64,000 nt of DNA from Bacteroidota bacterium (GTDB lineage Bacteria; Bacteroidota; Bacteroidia; Chitinophagales; Saprospiraceae): NCBI GenBank assembly GCA_963169455.1, contig CAUJDW010000042.1, forward strand, positions 19,629-83,628. Reading direction: 5' to 3'. The translations under genes were made by a program, and so were the position numbers. Below, piece after piece: positions 53,230-63,490 of the stretch (positions within the stretch are counted from its first letter, which is position 1; every line of letters begins with the position of its first letter). The notes beneath the pieces are model-generated. The model saw only the letters and a list, made by a program, of their open reading frames with translations. It made no database searches and was not told the origin of the DNA.

Positions 53230-53589
53230 CTAACCTTCCGCCAGCACCCTCACAAAATCCAGCGAGCTGAGCATGCCAACCAGCCGGCCTTTATCCAGCA
53301 CCACCAGATGATGCACATTCCGGAGCAGCATTTCCCTGGCGGCATCCTGCAGGCTGGTTGCCGGGCTGACGGAAAAGACGGGCCTGGCCATCACTTCCCC
53401 CAGGCCGATGCTTTCATCAGGCAGCCCCATGATGTCGTCTGTGGTGACGATGCCCCTCACCTCCCCGTCAAGGCCGACTACGGGGATACAACTGACCCCC
53501 TTGCGCTCCATCAGTTCACGGGCATAAGCGGCGTCACTTTCAACAGTAGTGGCCACAACCGGGCTCACCATGAAATCACTGACTTGCAT
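53230..53589 (-). CDS. Tandem CBS-domain protein
   Basis: A 119-aa protein made of a single CBS pair, a module that binds adenine nucleotides and regulates partner proteins. The ATG at 53589 begins 'MQVSDFMVSPVVATTVESDA', followed by CBS 1 ('GVSCIPVVGLDGEVRGIVTT') and CBS 2 ('VMARPVFSVSPATSLQDAAR', 'HHLVVLDKGRLVGMLSSLDF'). A longer upstream frame has no similarity. Stand-alone CBS pairs often bind AMP, ATP or S-adenosylmethionine. It is 206 bp downstream of no gene on its strand and 206 bp from the pyruvate phosphate dikinase stop, whose unit it may follow. Confidence 0.93.
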   Translation of the reverse strand: MQVSDFMVSPVVATTVESDAAYARELMERKGVSCIPVVGLDGEVRGIVTTDDIMGLPDESIGLGEVMARPVFSVSPATSLQDAAREMLLRNVHHLVVLDKGRLVGMLSSLDFVRVLAEG

Positions 53590-53795
53590 ATACTTCTTTT
53601 TTAAAAGGCTGTAAGACGGGCCCTGGCCCGCGGTATTCCAAATCCGCGCCATGGGGCCACAGCCCCGGTTTCCTGCCAAAGTTCCCAAAGGAGAAAGCCC
53701 AGGCCGCTTTCCCTGCAAACAGCAGCAGCAGCCTGGGCTTAACCCCGGGGGGCCTGTACGTTACATACTGGCCGATTTCATGTCAAGGCCTGTGC

Positions 53796-56564
53796 TCAGC
53801 AGCTATCGACGCCGGCCAGCACCTTTTCTCTGATGTTCGCCCCTTCCTTCACCATAGCCTGCGCAGCTACCAGGCGGGCGATCGGCACCCGGTATGGCGA
53901 ACAGCTCACGTAGTTGAGCCCGCTGCGGTGGAAGAACTCGATGGAAGCCGGGTCGCCTCCGTGTTCGCCGCAAACGCCCATCATCAGTTCGGGCTTGGTC
54001 TCGCGGCCGCGTTTGACAGCCGTCTGAACCAGTTGCCCGACGCCGTCCTGGTCAATGGTCCGGAAGGGGTCGGCGTGCAGAATGCCCTTTTCAAGGTAAA
54101 TGGGCAGGAATTTGCCGACGTCGTCGCGCGAGAAGCCCATCGCCATTTGTGTCAGGTCGTTGGTGCCGAAGGAGAAGAAATCGGCGCACTTGGCCAGGTT
54201 GTCCGCCACGAGCGCAGCCCGCGGCACTTCAATCATGGAGCCGATCTTCAGCGGAATGGAATCCCCTCTTTCCTTGAAGACTTCCTGAGCAACTTCGCGG
54301 ATGTAGTCCCGCTGCATCTTCAGTTCGTTGCCGACCGTGGTCAGGGGAATCATGATTTCCGGGTCCACCTTTACGCCTCTGGCTTTGAGGTTCAGTGCAG
54401 CTTCAAGGACGGCGCGCACCTGCATGGCCGAGATCTCGGGATAGGTATTGGCCAGGCGGCAGCCGCGGTGGCCCAGCATCGGGTTTATTTCCTGCAGTTC
54501 CTCGATATGTTCCTTGATGCGCTCTACCGGTATGCCCATGTCATCCGCCATGAACTGAATGGCTTCTTCCGTGTTGGGCAGGAATTCATGCAGCGGCGGG
54601 TCGAGCAGGCGGATGGTGACAGGCAGGCCTTCCATGGCTTCGAGCAGGCCTTCAAAGTCCTCGCGCTGATAAGGCAGGAGCTTGGCAAGGGCATCCTTGC
54701 GCCCGGCTTCGTCTTCGGCCAGGATCATCTCCCGAACGGCGACGATGCGGTCGCCCTGGAAGAACATGTGCTCGGTGCGGCACAGCCCGATGCCCGTGGC
54801 GCCGAAATTGCGGGCGGTAAAGGCATCTTCGGGGGTGTCGGCATTGGCCCTGACCTTCAGGCGGGCATACTGGTCGGCCAACCCCATGAGCCTTCCGAAA
54901 TAACCGCTGAGAGATACCTGGCGGGTCGGCAGCTTGCCTTCAAATACCTGCCCGGTCGTGCCGTTGAGGGAGATCCAGTCGCCTTCCTTAAAAACCGATC
55001 CATTGACGGAAAGGGTCTTGGCATTATAGTCGATATGCAGGGCGCCGGCGCCGGAAACGCAGCACTTGCCCATGCCGCGCGCAACCACGGCGGCGTGTGA
55101 GGTCATGCCGCCCCGGCTGGTCAGAATGCCTTTGGCGTAGTTGATGCCCTGAATGTCTTCAGGCGATGTTTCCTTGCGGACCAGAATGACGGCTTTGCCT
55201 TTCTGAGCCCACTCGACGGTTTCGTCAGCGAAGAATACGATCTGCCCGGTGGCAGCGCCGGGGGATGCCGGCAAACCTTTGGTAATTTCTCTGGCTTTGG
55301 CTTCTGCTTCAGGGTCGAATACAGGGTGCAGCAGTTCATCAAGTTTGCCGGGTTCTACCCGAAGAAGGGCTTCTTTCTCATTGAGCATGCGCTCATCAAT
55401 CATTTCCATGGCGATGCGCACCATGGCCTGGCCTGTGCGCTTGCCGTTGCGGGTTTGAAGCAGCCACAACTTGCCCTGCTCGATGGTGAACTCCAGGTCC
55501 TGCATATCCCGGTAGTGGTCTTCCAGTTTTTGCTGGATTTCGTCCAGTTCGTAGTACAGGCCAGGCATAGCTTCTTCCAGCGAAGGATACGACGTTCTGC
55601 GTTCTTCTTCCGGTACGCCTGCCAGTTTGGCCCAGCGCTGAGAGCCTTCCTTAGTTACCTGCTGCGGTGTGCGGGTACCGGCCACCACGTCTTCGCCCTG
55701 GGCATTGATGAGGTATTCGCCTGTAAAGACGTTCTCGCCGGTGGCGGGGTCGCGGGTAAAGGCAACGCCGGTGGCGGAATTGTCGCCCATGTTGCCGAAC
55801 ACCATGGCCTGCACGTTGACAGCGGTGCCCCAGTCGGCGGGAATGCCATGCAGCGCGCGATAGTGAATGGCCCGGGCGTTCATCCAACTGTCAAATACCG
55901 CCGTGACGGAGCCCCACAGTTGTTCCCAGGGATCCTGCGGGAAGGCGCGCCCGGTGCGCTTTTCGATCAGGCGGCCAAAGCGGCTGCACAGTTCTATGAG
56001 ATCCCCCGTGGTGAGGTCGGTGTCCACTTTCACCCCTCGCTCTTCCTTGAGCTCATCAATGATTACTTCAAAGGGGTCATCGTCTTCTTTGTTCTCGGGT
56101 TTCAGGCCCATGACGACATCACCGTACATCTGGATGAAGCGGCGGTAGGAGTCCCAGGCAGCGCGCTCGTTGCCGGTTTTCCTGGCAAAGCCTTTCACGA
56201 CGACATCATTCATGCCCAGGTTGAGCACCGTATCCATCATGCCCGGCATGGAAGCTCTGGCGCCGGAGCGGACGGAGAGCAACAGCGGGTTGTCGGGGTT
56301 TCCGAATTCTTTGCCGGTATCCCGCTCCACAGAGCGGACGCCTGCCCTGACCTGGCTGTCCAGAAGCTGGAGCACTTCCTGTTTGCCCTTCTTGTAATAG
56401 TGGGCGCAGGCTTCGGTGGTTATCGTAAATCCTGGAGGCACCGGCACGCCAATGAGGTTCATCTCCGCCAGGTTGGCGCCTTTGCCGCCCAGCAGTTCTT
56501 TCATCTTTGCATTTCCTTCGGCTTTTTTGTCGCCAAAGGTGTAAACATATTTTACGTCATTCAT
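53796..56564 (-). CDS. ppdK: Pyruvate, phosphate dikinase
   Basis: A 922-aa enzyme interconverting pyruvate, ATP and Pi with PEP, AMP and PPi. The ATG at 56564 gives 'MNDVKYVYTFGDKKAEGNAK'. The ATP-grasp domain has 'LLGGKGANLAEMNLIGVPVP' and 'LLSVRSGARASMPGMMDTVL', a PPDK signature. The swivelling domain carries the phospho-His in 'GGMTSHAAVVARGMGK', and the PEP barrel has 'GLCRTEHMFF', 'LGHRGCRLA', 'GSMIEVPRAAL' and 'FFSFGTNDLTQMAMGFSRDD'. All three domains are complete, unlike the two PEP-binding proteins at 10.7-15.7 kb. The usual length is about 870-900. Confidence 0.96.
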   Translation of the reverse strand: MNDVKYVYTFGDKKAEGNAKMKELLGGKGANLAEMNLIGVPVPPGFTITTEACAHYYKKGKQEVLQLLDSQVRAGVRSVERDTGKEFGNPDNPLLLSVRSGARASMPGMMDTVLNLGMNDVVVKGFARKTGNERAAWDSYRRFIQMYGDVVMGLKPENKEDDDPFEVIIDELKEERGVKVDTDLTTGDLIELCSRFGRLIEKRTGRAFPQDPWEQLWGSVTAVFDSWMNARAIHYRALHGIPADWGTAVNVQAMVFGNMGDNSATGVAFTRDPATGENVFTGEYLINAQGEDVVAGTRTPQQVTKEGSQRWAKLAGVPEEERRTSYPSLEEAMPGLYYELDEIQQKLEDHYRDMQDLEFTIEQGKLWLLQTRNGKRTGQAMVRIAMEMIDERMLNEKEALLRVEPGKLDELLHPVFDPEAEAKAREITKGLPASPGAATGQIVFFADETVEWAQKGKAVILVRKETSPEDIQGINYAKGILTSRGGMTSHAAVVARGMGKCCVSGAGALHIDYNAKTLSVNGSVFKEGDWISLNGTTGQVFEGKLPTRQVSLSGYFGRLMGLADQYARLKVRANADTPEDAFTARNFGATGIGLCRTEHMFFQGDRIVAVREMILAEDEAGRKDALAKLLPYQREDFEGLLEAMEGLPVTIRLLDPPLHEFLPNTEEAIQFMADDMGIPVERIKEHIEELQEINPMLGHRGCRLANTYPEISAMQVRAVLEAALNLKARGVKVDPEIMIPLTTVGNELKMQRDYIREVAQEVFKERGDSIPLKIGSMIEVPRAALVADNLAKCADFFSFGTNDLTQMAMGFSRDDVGKFLPIYLEKGILHADPFRTIDQDGVGQLVQTAVKRGRETKPELMMGVCGEHGGDPASIEFFHRSGLNYVSCSPYRVPIARLVAAQAMVKEGANIREKVLAGVDSC

Positions 56565-56728
56565 GGTGAGAAGATTTTTCTGGCAGTAATCCTTACGGCT
56601 GATACTCAGCACTGATCGAGGGTAAAGGTAGGTACAACACTGCCCCGCCGGGATGATATTTCTCAACCTGCAGGCTAATATTCATCACCTTGAACGGCGA
56701 AAAAACCTGAGAAAAGTCAGGGCTTTTG

Positions 56729-57832
56729 TCACAGCAATTCCACCTCCATCCACACCGGTTGGTGGTCGGAGAAGCGGAACTGCTGGTCTATTCCCCTTAT
56801 GGTTCGGAGCTTTATATTGGGAGAGGTGAGGAAAAAGTCGATGATCGTGACAAATGAAGTTCCGGCTTTATATGGCGTGCGGACTTTTCGGTTGGTTGGC
56901 AATCGCGGGTCGTAGGCCCAGTGCCAGCCCTCGGGGGCCCAGTCCGGCTCGATATTGATCTGGCTGTACCCCTGCGTATTTCCGGGCATGAAACCATCGA
57001 ACCTAAAGAATGGCGGGCAAAGGTTCCAGTCGCCTCCCACGACGACATAGTGGCCTTTTTCATATTCCGCCAGGATCAGCTCCCTCAGGAAGGCCATTTG
57101 CTGCTTTTTCAGGGCCCCATCGGCATCATAGGCCGAGAGGTGGATATTGGCCACCACCAGCTGCCGCCCATTGGCTACCGCAAAGCGGTGCAGAGCCACG
57201 CAACGGTCGAGTTCGAAAATGCGGGTAGGCCAATTGAAATAACCCGGCATCTGCAGCCGGGCCGACTCCAGGGGCTGGAAACGGGAATAGGTGGCCAGCC
57301 CGCTCAATACCTCGCCATAGGCATTCCAGGGTTCCAGGAGCGGGATGGGCACCCTCGAAACCTTGTAATTGGGAGCGAAAAATGCGCTGTAACCAGGCAG
57401 GGCCTGTTTCAGTTCTTCAAACTGGTTGATGCAGTAACTGCGCTTGGCCCGGAAATCGACTTCCTGGAACAGGAAAAAATCCGAGCGCGTTGAACGGACG
57501 AATAAGGTATCGCCGGCAATGTTTTTCTCCACCAGTTCCCGCGGGCTGCGAACCATGCGGCCGCCTGAGAAAAACAGGCTTCCGTGGTCGTAAAAAAAAT
57601 CGGACTCCTCCCCCAGCCCGCCATAACCGAGGTTCCAGATGGCAAAGGACAAAATGCTGTCCCTTATCTCCGGCTCAGGCGACTCCTGGAATGCTTCGAG
57701 CCGGGTTTCAGCCTCCGGCTTCCAGTCGCCTGCAGTGCCATGAGCCAAAACCAGCCCCAGGTACGCCAGCACCAGCGCCAGGCAAATGAACAGAATGCGG
57801 AAACCCAGTTTTACGCCTTTGGACAAGACCAT
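56729..57832 (-). CDS. Membrane-anchored endonuclease/exonuclease/phosphatase-family protein
   Basis: A 367-aa protein with an N-terminal transmembrane segment (about 10-32, 'FRILFICLALVLAYLGLVLA') and an EEP catalytic domain. Catalytic markers are 'SFAIWNLGYGGLG' (Asn), 'FFLFQEVD' (metal-binding Glu), 'VVVGGDWNLCPP' (Asp-Asn) and the C-terminal 'FRFSDHQPVWMEV' (Asp-His). This Mg-dependent phosphodiesterase fold covers DNases, sphingomyelinases and inositol phosphatases; the membrane anchor makes a phospholipid or extracytoplasmic substrate plausible. It is 165 bp upstream of ppdK on the same strand and 42 bp downstream of dapB. Confidence 0.87.
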   Translation of the reverse strand: MVLSKGVKLGFRILFICLALVLAYLGLVLAHGTAGDWKPEAETRLEAFQESPEPEIRDSILSFAIWNLGYGGLGEESDFFYDHGSLFFSGGRMVRSPRELVEKNIAGDTLFVRSTRSDFFLFQEVDFRAKRSYCINQFEELKQALPGYSAFFAPNYKVSRVPIPLLEPWNAYGEVLSGLATYSRFQPLESARLQMPGYFNWPTRIFELDRCVALHRFAVANGRQLVVANIHLSAYDADGALKKQQMAFLRELILAEYEKGHYVVVGGDWNLCPPFFRFDGFMPGNTQGYSQINIEPDWAPEGWHWAYDPRLPTNRKVRTPYKAGTSFVTIIDFFLTSPNIKLRTIRGIDQQFRFSDHQPVWMEVELL

Positions 57833-57874
57833 GTTTTTTCCAGATTTTGAATGCCAGCAATGAAGAACACCGGC

Positions 57875-58591
57875 TCAGAACCCCAGCATATCTTTCATTC
57901 CAAATACGCCCTGCCGCCCGACCAGCCAGCGGGCTGCTTCCAGGGCGCCCCGGGCAAAGCCCTCCCTGCTATGGGCTTCATGGCGGATGGTAATGGAATC
58001 GATGGCGGAGCTATAGGAAACCTGATGCGTGCCCGGAATATTGCCCTCCCGCCGCGAACGGATGAGCAATTCCCCCTGCCCGGCGGGCGCCTTCCCCACC
58101 CACCTTTCCTTGCCCGGCAATTGTTCCAGCAGGGCCTCGGCCAACGTTATGGCCGTGCCGCTGGGGGCGTCGAGTTTTTGGGTATGGTGTATTTCCTCGA
58201 TTTCAACGCCATATTGGGGCCGTTGCGCTATCAATTGCGCCAGGTATCGGTTGAGGGCAAAAAAAATGTTCACGCCAATGCTGAAATTGGAAGCGTAAAA
58301 CAGGGCGCCGCCCAGGCGGTTGCACAGCATCTGCGCCTCTTCCAGCCGGTGCAGCCAGCCGGTTGTTCCGCAAACGACGGGCACGCCAGCCTCCAGGCAA
58401 AGGCGGATATTGCCGAAAGCATGCTCCGGGCGGCTGAATTCAATAGCCACATCGGCAAGCTGCAGCGCCCCGGCAGTGAGGGCCGCCGCACCAGTGGAAT
58501 CCACCCTCAAAACCACCTCCGCTCCGGCGCCCTCCGCCAGGCCATCGATGGCCCGCCCCATTTTTCCGTATCCCAGTAAGGCAATTTTCAT
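57875..58591 (-). CDS. dapB: 4-hydroxy-tetrahydrodipicolinate reductase
   Basis: A 238-aa enzyme of the diaminopimelate/lysine pathway, reducing 4-hydroxy-tetrahydrodipicolinate with NAD(P)H. The N terminus 'MKIALLGYGKMGRAIDGLAE' has the Rossmann GxGxxG-like motif, 'VVCGTTGW' is the nucleotide-linking segment, and the substrate and catalytic site is 'EIEEIHHTQKLDAPSGTAIT' with the His-His and Lys. 'ASNFSIGVNIFFALNRYLAQ' is also characteristic. No dapA is present nearby. It lies 152 bp downstream of mutS and 42 bp upstream of the EEP gene. Confidence 0.95.
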   Translation of the reverse strand: MKIALLGYGKMGRAIDGLAEGAGAEVVLRVDSTGAAALTAGALQLADVAIEFSRPEHAFGNIRLCLEAGVPVVCGTTGWLHRLEEAQMLCNRLGGALFYASNFSIGVNIFFALNRYLAQLIAQRPQYGVEIEEIHHTQKLDAPSGTAITLAEALLEQLPGKERWVGKAPAGQGELLIRSRREGNIPGTHQVSYSSAIDSITIRHEAHSREGFARGALEAARWLVGRQGVFGMKDMLGF

Positions 58592-58743
58592 GGCAACTAT
58601 TTAGGTGGAACGCGGGCCTGCGGCCCGCGAAATGATAATCAAAGCACAAAAAGGCTTTGCCTCTACCGCTGGCCGCAGGCTCCCTTTCCAGATAATGCCG
58701 TCAGGGAGCCCAAAGCAGTTGCTTTTGCCGCCGGCTTTCCATT

Positions 58744-61395
58744 TCAATCCTGCTGCTCCAGCATCTTTTTCAAATCATTGAGCTTCATCATACATTCGAT
58801 CGGCGTCATATTGTTGATGTTCAGTCCGAGCAGGGCTTCCTTCAGTTTGCCGGCAACAGGGTCCACCGTTTCAAAGATGCTCAGCTGCAGGGCCGCCGTG
58901 GAAATGGCCGCCGTATCCGCTTTGGCGGTTCTGGGGCTTTCTCCTGCGCCGTTGCCCTCATTGCCGATCGACTTCTGCTCCAACTCGGTGAGGATGTGCC
59001 CGGCGCGCTCCACGATGCTGCGCGGCATGCCCGCCATCTTGGCCACGTGGATGCCGAAGCTGTGCTCGCTCCCCCCCGGCGCCAGCTTGCGCAGGAAGAT
59101 AACCTTGTGGCCGGCCTCTCTGGTCGATACGTGGTAATTCCTGATCCGGGGAAACTTCGGGGCCAGTTCATTGAGTTCGTGGTAGTGGGTGGCGAAAAGG
59201 GTCTTGGGCCGCGCCGGGCTGTTATGCAGGAACTCGGCGATAGACCAGGCGATGGAAATGCCGTCGTAGGTGGCCGTTCCTCTGCCGATTTCATCCAGCA
59301 AAATGAGGCTCCGCTCGGAAATATTGTTCATGATGCTGGCCGTTTCATTCATCTCCACCATGAAGGTGGATTCGCCCAGCGAAATATTGTCGGAAGCCCC
59401 CACCCGGGTGAACACCTTGTCCAACAGCCCAAGGCGGGCGCTCTGAGCCGAAACGAAGGAACCCATCTGAGCCATGAGGCAGATGAGGGCCGTCTGGCGC
59501 AGGAGTGCCGATTTGCCCGACATATTGGGCCCGGTAATCATGAGTATCTGCTGATCCTCATGGTCGAGGTAAACGTCGTTGGGAATAAATTCCTCATCCA
59601 GCGGCAGTTGCTGTTCGATGACGGGATGGCGGCCGCCCTTAATATCCAACACGAGCGATTCGTCCATTTCCGGGCGGCAATAGTTGTTCTTCTGAGCCGC
59701 TTTGGCAAAGGCCAGCAGGCAGTCCACCCTGGCGATCAGGCTGGCGTTGTGCTGGACAGGCTGGATGTAGTCGGCCAGGTCCAGCACCAGTTGTTCGAAA
59801 AGCTGCTCTTCCAGCAAAAGTATCTTTTCCTCGGCGCCCAGGATTTTGGCCTCCAGTTTCTTGAGGTCGTCGGTGATGTAGCGTTCCGCATTGGTCAGGG
59901 TCTGCTTGCGTGCCCATTCCGGCGGCACCATCTTTTTGTATTTGTTGGTAACCTCCAGGTAATAGCCGAAAACGTTGTTGAACCCGATCTTCAGGCTGGA
60001 AATGCCGGTGCGCTCCACTTCGGCCTGCTGGATCTCCAGCAGCAATTCCTTGCTGTTGTGCACGATGCTGCGCAATTCGTCCAGTTCCTCGTGGAAGCCA
60101 TCGGCAATGACGCCCCCCTTGGCAAGGTTGGCCGGCGGGTCGTCCACGATCTGCCTGGCAATGCGCTCCCTGAGCAGTTTGCAGGGGTTGAGCCCCTCGC
60201 CTACTTTTTGCAGCTCGGCATTGCCGGCAGCCAGCAGCAGTTCCTTGAGGGGTTCTATAATACCCAGGGCTTTCTTCAGCTGCACGGTTTCCCGGGGGTT
60301 GATCTTTCCCAGAGAAGCCTTGGAAATGAGGCGCTCCAGGTCTCCCACCTGCTGGAAATAGCGCTCCAGTTCACCCCTCAACCCGCTGTTATCCAGAAAG
60401 TACGACACCACCTCGAGCCGGGCGTTGACCGCAGCCAGGGATTTGAGCGGGAGCACCACCCATTTTTTGAGCAGGCGGGCGCCCATGGGCGAGACCGTGT
60501 GGTCGAGAATTTTGATGAGTGGAACCCCATTATCATTATTGCTGTACAACAACTCCAGGTTGCGGATGGTGAAGCGGTCGAGCCAGACATACCGGTCCGG
60601 CTGTATGCGGCTGATGGCGCCGAGGTGTTTGAGGTTCTTGTTCTCTGTAGCGGACAGGTAGTGCAATACCGCGCCCGCAGCGACCTGGGCGAGCTCCAGT
60701 TCTTCCACCCCGAAGCCTTTCAGGCTCTGTACTTCAAACTGTTCCAGCAGTTTCTCCCGCGCATAATCATAGGTGTACACCCACTCGTCGAGCAGAAAGG
60801 TGTAAAATTTATCGCCGAAAATCTTCTCGAAATCCCTGCGCCGGTCTTTGGAGAAAATGACCTCTGATGGCTTGAAGCTCTGAATAAGTTTCTCGGCATA
60901 GTCCAGCGGCCCTTCGGTTACCAGGAACTCGCCGGTGGAAATATCCAGGAAGGCCAGCCCGGCCTGGTCTTTCTTTCCCCAGAAAAGGGATGCCAGATAA
61001 TTGTTGGATTTGTGGTCGAGCAGCTTGTCATCGGCCGCGATGCCGGGAGTGACCACCTCGGTAACCCCCCGTTTGACGATTTTTTTCTGGGGGCTGGGCT
61101 TTTCCAGTTGTTCGCAGATAGCCACCCGGTATCCCCCTCTGACCAGCCTGGGCAGGTACATGTCCAGGGAATGGTAGGGAAAACCGGCCAGCTCGATGTC
61201 ACTGCCGCCGTTGTTGCGCCGGGTCAGGATTATGCCCAGGGCCTGGGAAGCCTTGATCGCGTCTTCGCCGAAAGTCTCATAAAAATCGCCCACCCGAAAC
61301 AGCAGTATGGCATCCGGGTATTTGGCTTTTACCTTGAAGTACTGCCTCATCAGAGGTGTTACCTTATCGCTCGTGTCCTTCGTATCCTTTGCCAA
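58744..61395 (-). CDS. mutS: DNA mismatch repair protein MutS
   Basis: An 883-aa MutS1. The TTG at 61395 gives 'LAKDTKDTSDKVTPLMRQYF', matching the usual length; an ATG at 61524 would add 43 residues of poor quality. The mismatch-binding motif is 'ILLFRVGDFYETFGEDAIKA' (Phe-x-Glu), the core has 'GVPLIKILDHTVSPMGARLL', Walker A is 'TGPNMSGKSALLRQ', and the signature 'STFMVEMNETASIMNNISER' with 'LDEIGRGTATYDG' (Walker B) completes the ATPase. The C-terminal 'MTPIECMMKLNDLKKML' is the oligomerisation tail. It is divergent from the SSS symporter gene. Confidence 0.95.
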   Translation of the reverse strand: MAKDTKDTSDKVTPLMRQYFKVKAKYPDAILLFRVGDFYETFGEDAIKASQALGIILTRRNNGGSDIELAGFPYHSLDMYLPRLVRGGYRVAICEQLEKPSPQKKIVKRGVTEVVTPGIAADDKLLDHKSNNYLASLFWGKKDQAGLAFLDISTGEFLVTEGPLDYAEKLIQSFKPSEVIFSKDRRRDFEKIFGDKFYTFLLDEWVYTYDYAREKLLEQFEVQSLKGFGVEELELAQVAAGAVLHYLSATENKNLKHLGAISRIQPDRYVWLDRFTIRNLELLYSNNDNGVPLIKILDHTVSPMGARLLKKWVVLPLKSLAAVNARLEVVSYFLDNSGLRGELERYFQQVGDLERLISKASLGKINPRETVQLKKALGIIEPLKELLLAAGNAELQKVGEGLNPCKLLRERIARQIVDDPPANLAKGGVIADGFHEELDELRSIVHNSKELLLEIQQAEVERTGISSLKIGFNNVFGYYLEVTNKYKKMVPPEWARKQTLTNAERYITDDLKKLEAKILGAEEKILLLEEQLFEQLVLDLADYIQPVQHNASLIARVDCLLAFAKAAQKNNYCRPEMDESLVLDIKGGRHPVIEQQLPLDEEFIPNDVYLDHEDQQILMITGPNMSGKSALLRQTALICLMAQMGSFVSAQSARLGLLDKVFTRVGASDNISLGESTFMVEMNETASIMNNISERSLILLDEIGRGTATYDGISIAWSIAEFLHNSPARPKTLFATHYHELNELAPKFPRIRNYHVSTREAGHKVIFLRKLAPGGSEHSFGIHVAKMAGMPRSIVERAGHILTELEQKSIGNEGNGAGESPRTAKADTAAISTAALQLSIFETVDPVAGKLKEALLGLNINNMTPIECMMKLNDLKKMLEQQD

Positions 61396-61590
61396 TTTGG
61401 ATGGTTTTTGCGTTAAGCGGAAGGCTGCCAGGCGCGAAAAAAGCGGCGCTCCCCCCACCTGGACGGCGGCTAACAAAGATAAGCCTAATCGGGAGAAAAC
61501 AAAAACCGGCTCATCCAATGCCATTCCATTTCAGGGATTGCTTATTTTGCCGAAGCTTTTTTGGTGAAACGAACGAAAAAACAAAACGAA

Positions 61591-63393
61591 ATGAATCTAT
61601 CAGGACTAGACTGGTCAATTGTTGGCATTTACTTTGCAGTGACGCTGGCCTTCGGGCTCTGGGCTTCCCGCTCGGCCGGAAAGAACGTTCAGGAGTTTTT
61701 CCTTTCAGGGCGCAATATGCCCTGGTGGCTGCTGGGTGTATCCATGGTCGCCACCACCTTTTCCGCCGACACGCCCAACCTCGTCACGGGCTTCGTCCGG
61801 GAGGGCGGGGTCGCCAAAAACTGGAACTGGTGGGCCTTCCTGCTCACCGGCATGATGACGGTTTTTATTTACGCCAAACTCTGGCGCCGGGCGCATATTC
61901 TGACGGACATCGAGTTCTACGAACTGCGCTACAGCGGCTGGGCGGCGGCTTTCCTGCGCGGCTTCCGCGCCCTGTACCTCGGGCTGATATTCAACGTCCT
62001 GGTGATGGGCGCCGTCTCGCTGGCTGCCATCAAGTTCGGCTCCATCATGCTGGGCTGGCCGGGCTGGCAAACGCTGCTGATCGCGGGTTCCATCACCTTA
62101 TTATATAGTGCGTTCGGAGGCCTGCGGGCCGTTATCGTCACCGACTTCATTCAGTTCGTATTCGCCATGGCCGGCTCCATCTGGGCGGCCATATACCTGT
62201 TGGGGCTGGAAGAAGTGGGCGGCCTGAGCAATCTCCTGGCCCAGCCGGTGGTGCAGGAAAAACTCCACATGTTGCCCGACCTGAGCAATCCGGACATGTG
62301 GGTGCCGCTGCTGCTTGTGCCCCTTGCAGTACAGTGGTGGGCCTCCTACTACCCCGGAGCCGAACCCGGCGGCGGCGGCTATATCGCCCAGCGGATGTTC
62401 TCGGCCAAAGATGAAAAACACGCCATAGGAGCCACCCTGCTGTTCAATGTCGCTCATTATGCCCTGCGCCCCTGGCCCTGGATCCTGGTCGCGCTGGCCT
62501 CCCTGGTCGTCTTCCCCGAAATCAAGGACATTCATTCCGCTTTCCCCAGCCTATCGGAAAGCAAGCTGGGGCACGACATCGCCTACCCGGCCATGTTGAC
62601 CCGCCTGCCTTCCGGCCTGCTCGGGCTGGTGGCCGCCTCCCTGATCGCCGCTTTCATGTCAACCATGTCAACCCAGGTCAACCTCGGAGCATCTTACCTG
62701 GTCAACGATTTTTATCAGCGCTTCATCAAGCCGGATGCCACCGAAAAACAGCTCGTCCTGGCCGGGCGGCTCTTCACTGCCTTGTCCATGGTGCTGGGCA
62801 TCGGCCTGGGGCTGATGCTCACCAACGCCACCCAGGCCTTCAACCTGCTGCTGCTGCTGGGCGCCGGTACCGGCATGATGTACATCCTGCGCTGGTTCTG
62901 GTGGCGCATCAATGCCTACACCGAAATTATCGCCATGGTGGCTTCGCTCATCATTGCCGCTTATTTTACCTTTTTTCATGACAAAACCGGTTTCCTGCCC
63001 CTCGAAGACTGGCAGAAAATCGTCATCGGCGCCATACTGACTACCCTAACCTGGGTTATCTCGGTCTTCTTCACCCCGGAAACCGACCATTCCCGCCTGA
63101 TCGAATTCTACCGCCGCATCAAGCCGGGCGGGCCGGGCTGGGATAAGGTAATTGCAGAAGCCCATGAGAAAGGGATCGACATCCATAAAGAGCCCGGGCA
63201 ACTTCCCCTCGAATTCGCTTGTATGTTCATCGGATGCATCACCGTTTACAGCACGCTGTTTGCAACCGGATACTGGATATACGGCCGCACAGGCATGGCC
63301 CTGTTCGGCACCGCACTGGCTGCAGGCGGCTCCTATTTCCTTTTTAGGGTCTGGGGAAAACTGCGCACGCAAAAAGCCGAATCCATTTCCTGA
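61591..63393 (+). CDS. Sodium:solute symporter (SSS) family transporter
   Basis: A 600-aa SSS transporter with about 13 transmembrane helices. The ATG at 61591 starts 'MNLSGLDWSIVGIYFAVTLA'; a TTG 10 codons earlier is possible. 'EFFLSGRNMPWWLLGVSMVA' and 'TTFSADTPNLVTGFVREGGV' are the helix 1-2 Na-binding region, and 'LIAAFMSTMSTQVNLGASYL' is helix 8 with Na2-site serines. It differs from the sugar-type symporter at 42.9 kb and is closer to proline/solute-type members. The solute is unknown. It is divergent from mutS and upstream of the ferredoxin. Confidence 0.9.
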   Translation: MNLSGLDWSIVGIYFAVTLAFGLWASRSAGKNVQEFFLSGRNMPWWLLGVSMVATTFSADTPNLVTGFVREGGVAKNWNWWAFLLTGMMTVFIYAKLWRRAHILTDIEFYELRYSGWAAAFLRGFRALYLGLIFNVLVMGAVSLAAIKFGSIMLGWPGWQTLLIAGSITLLYSAFGGLRAVIVTDFIQFVFAMAGSIWAAIYLLGLEEVGGLSNLLAQPVVQEKLHMLPDLSNPDMWVPLLLVPLAVQWWASYYPGAEPGGGGYIAQRMFSAKDEKHAIGATLLFNVAHYALRPWPWILVALASLVVFPEIKDIHSAFPSLSESKLGHDIAYPAMLTRLPSGLLGLVAASLIAAFMSTMSTQVNLGASYLVNDFYQRFIKPDATEKQLVLAGRLFTALSMVLGIGLGLMLTNATQAFNLLLLLGAGTGMMYILRWFWWRINAYTEIIAMVASLIIAAYFTFFHDKTGFLPLEDWQKIVIGAILTTLTWVISVFFTPETDHSRLIEFYRRIKPGGPGWDKVIAEAHEKGIDIHKEPGQLPLEFACMFIGCITVYSTLFATGYWIYGRTGMALFGTALAAGGSYFLFRVWGKLRTQKAESIS

Positions 63394-63490
63394 TCGCCCT
63401 CTTTTGATTATATTGCGCCGGCCCGTATTTTTGCCCGCGGTTTCCAACCAAAGGCTTCAGGCATTAGTTTAATTGATAAAAGACAGGATT

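Noticed and set aside
53928..56615. Two long plus-strand frames (390 and 429 codons) opposite ppdK
   Set aside because: Antisense to an intact three-domain pyruvate phosphate dikinase.
58996..60867. A 623-codon open frame on the strand opposite mutS
   Set aside because: It is wholly antisense to a complete, motif-verified mutS; long antisense frames are expected in GC-rich coding DNA and its product has no family motifs.
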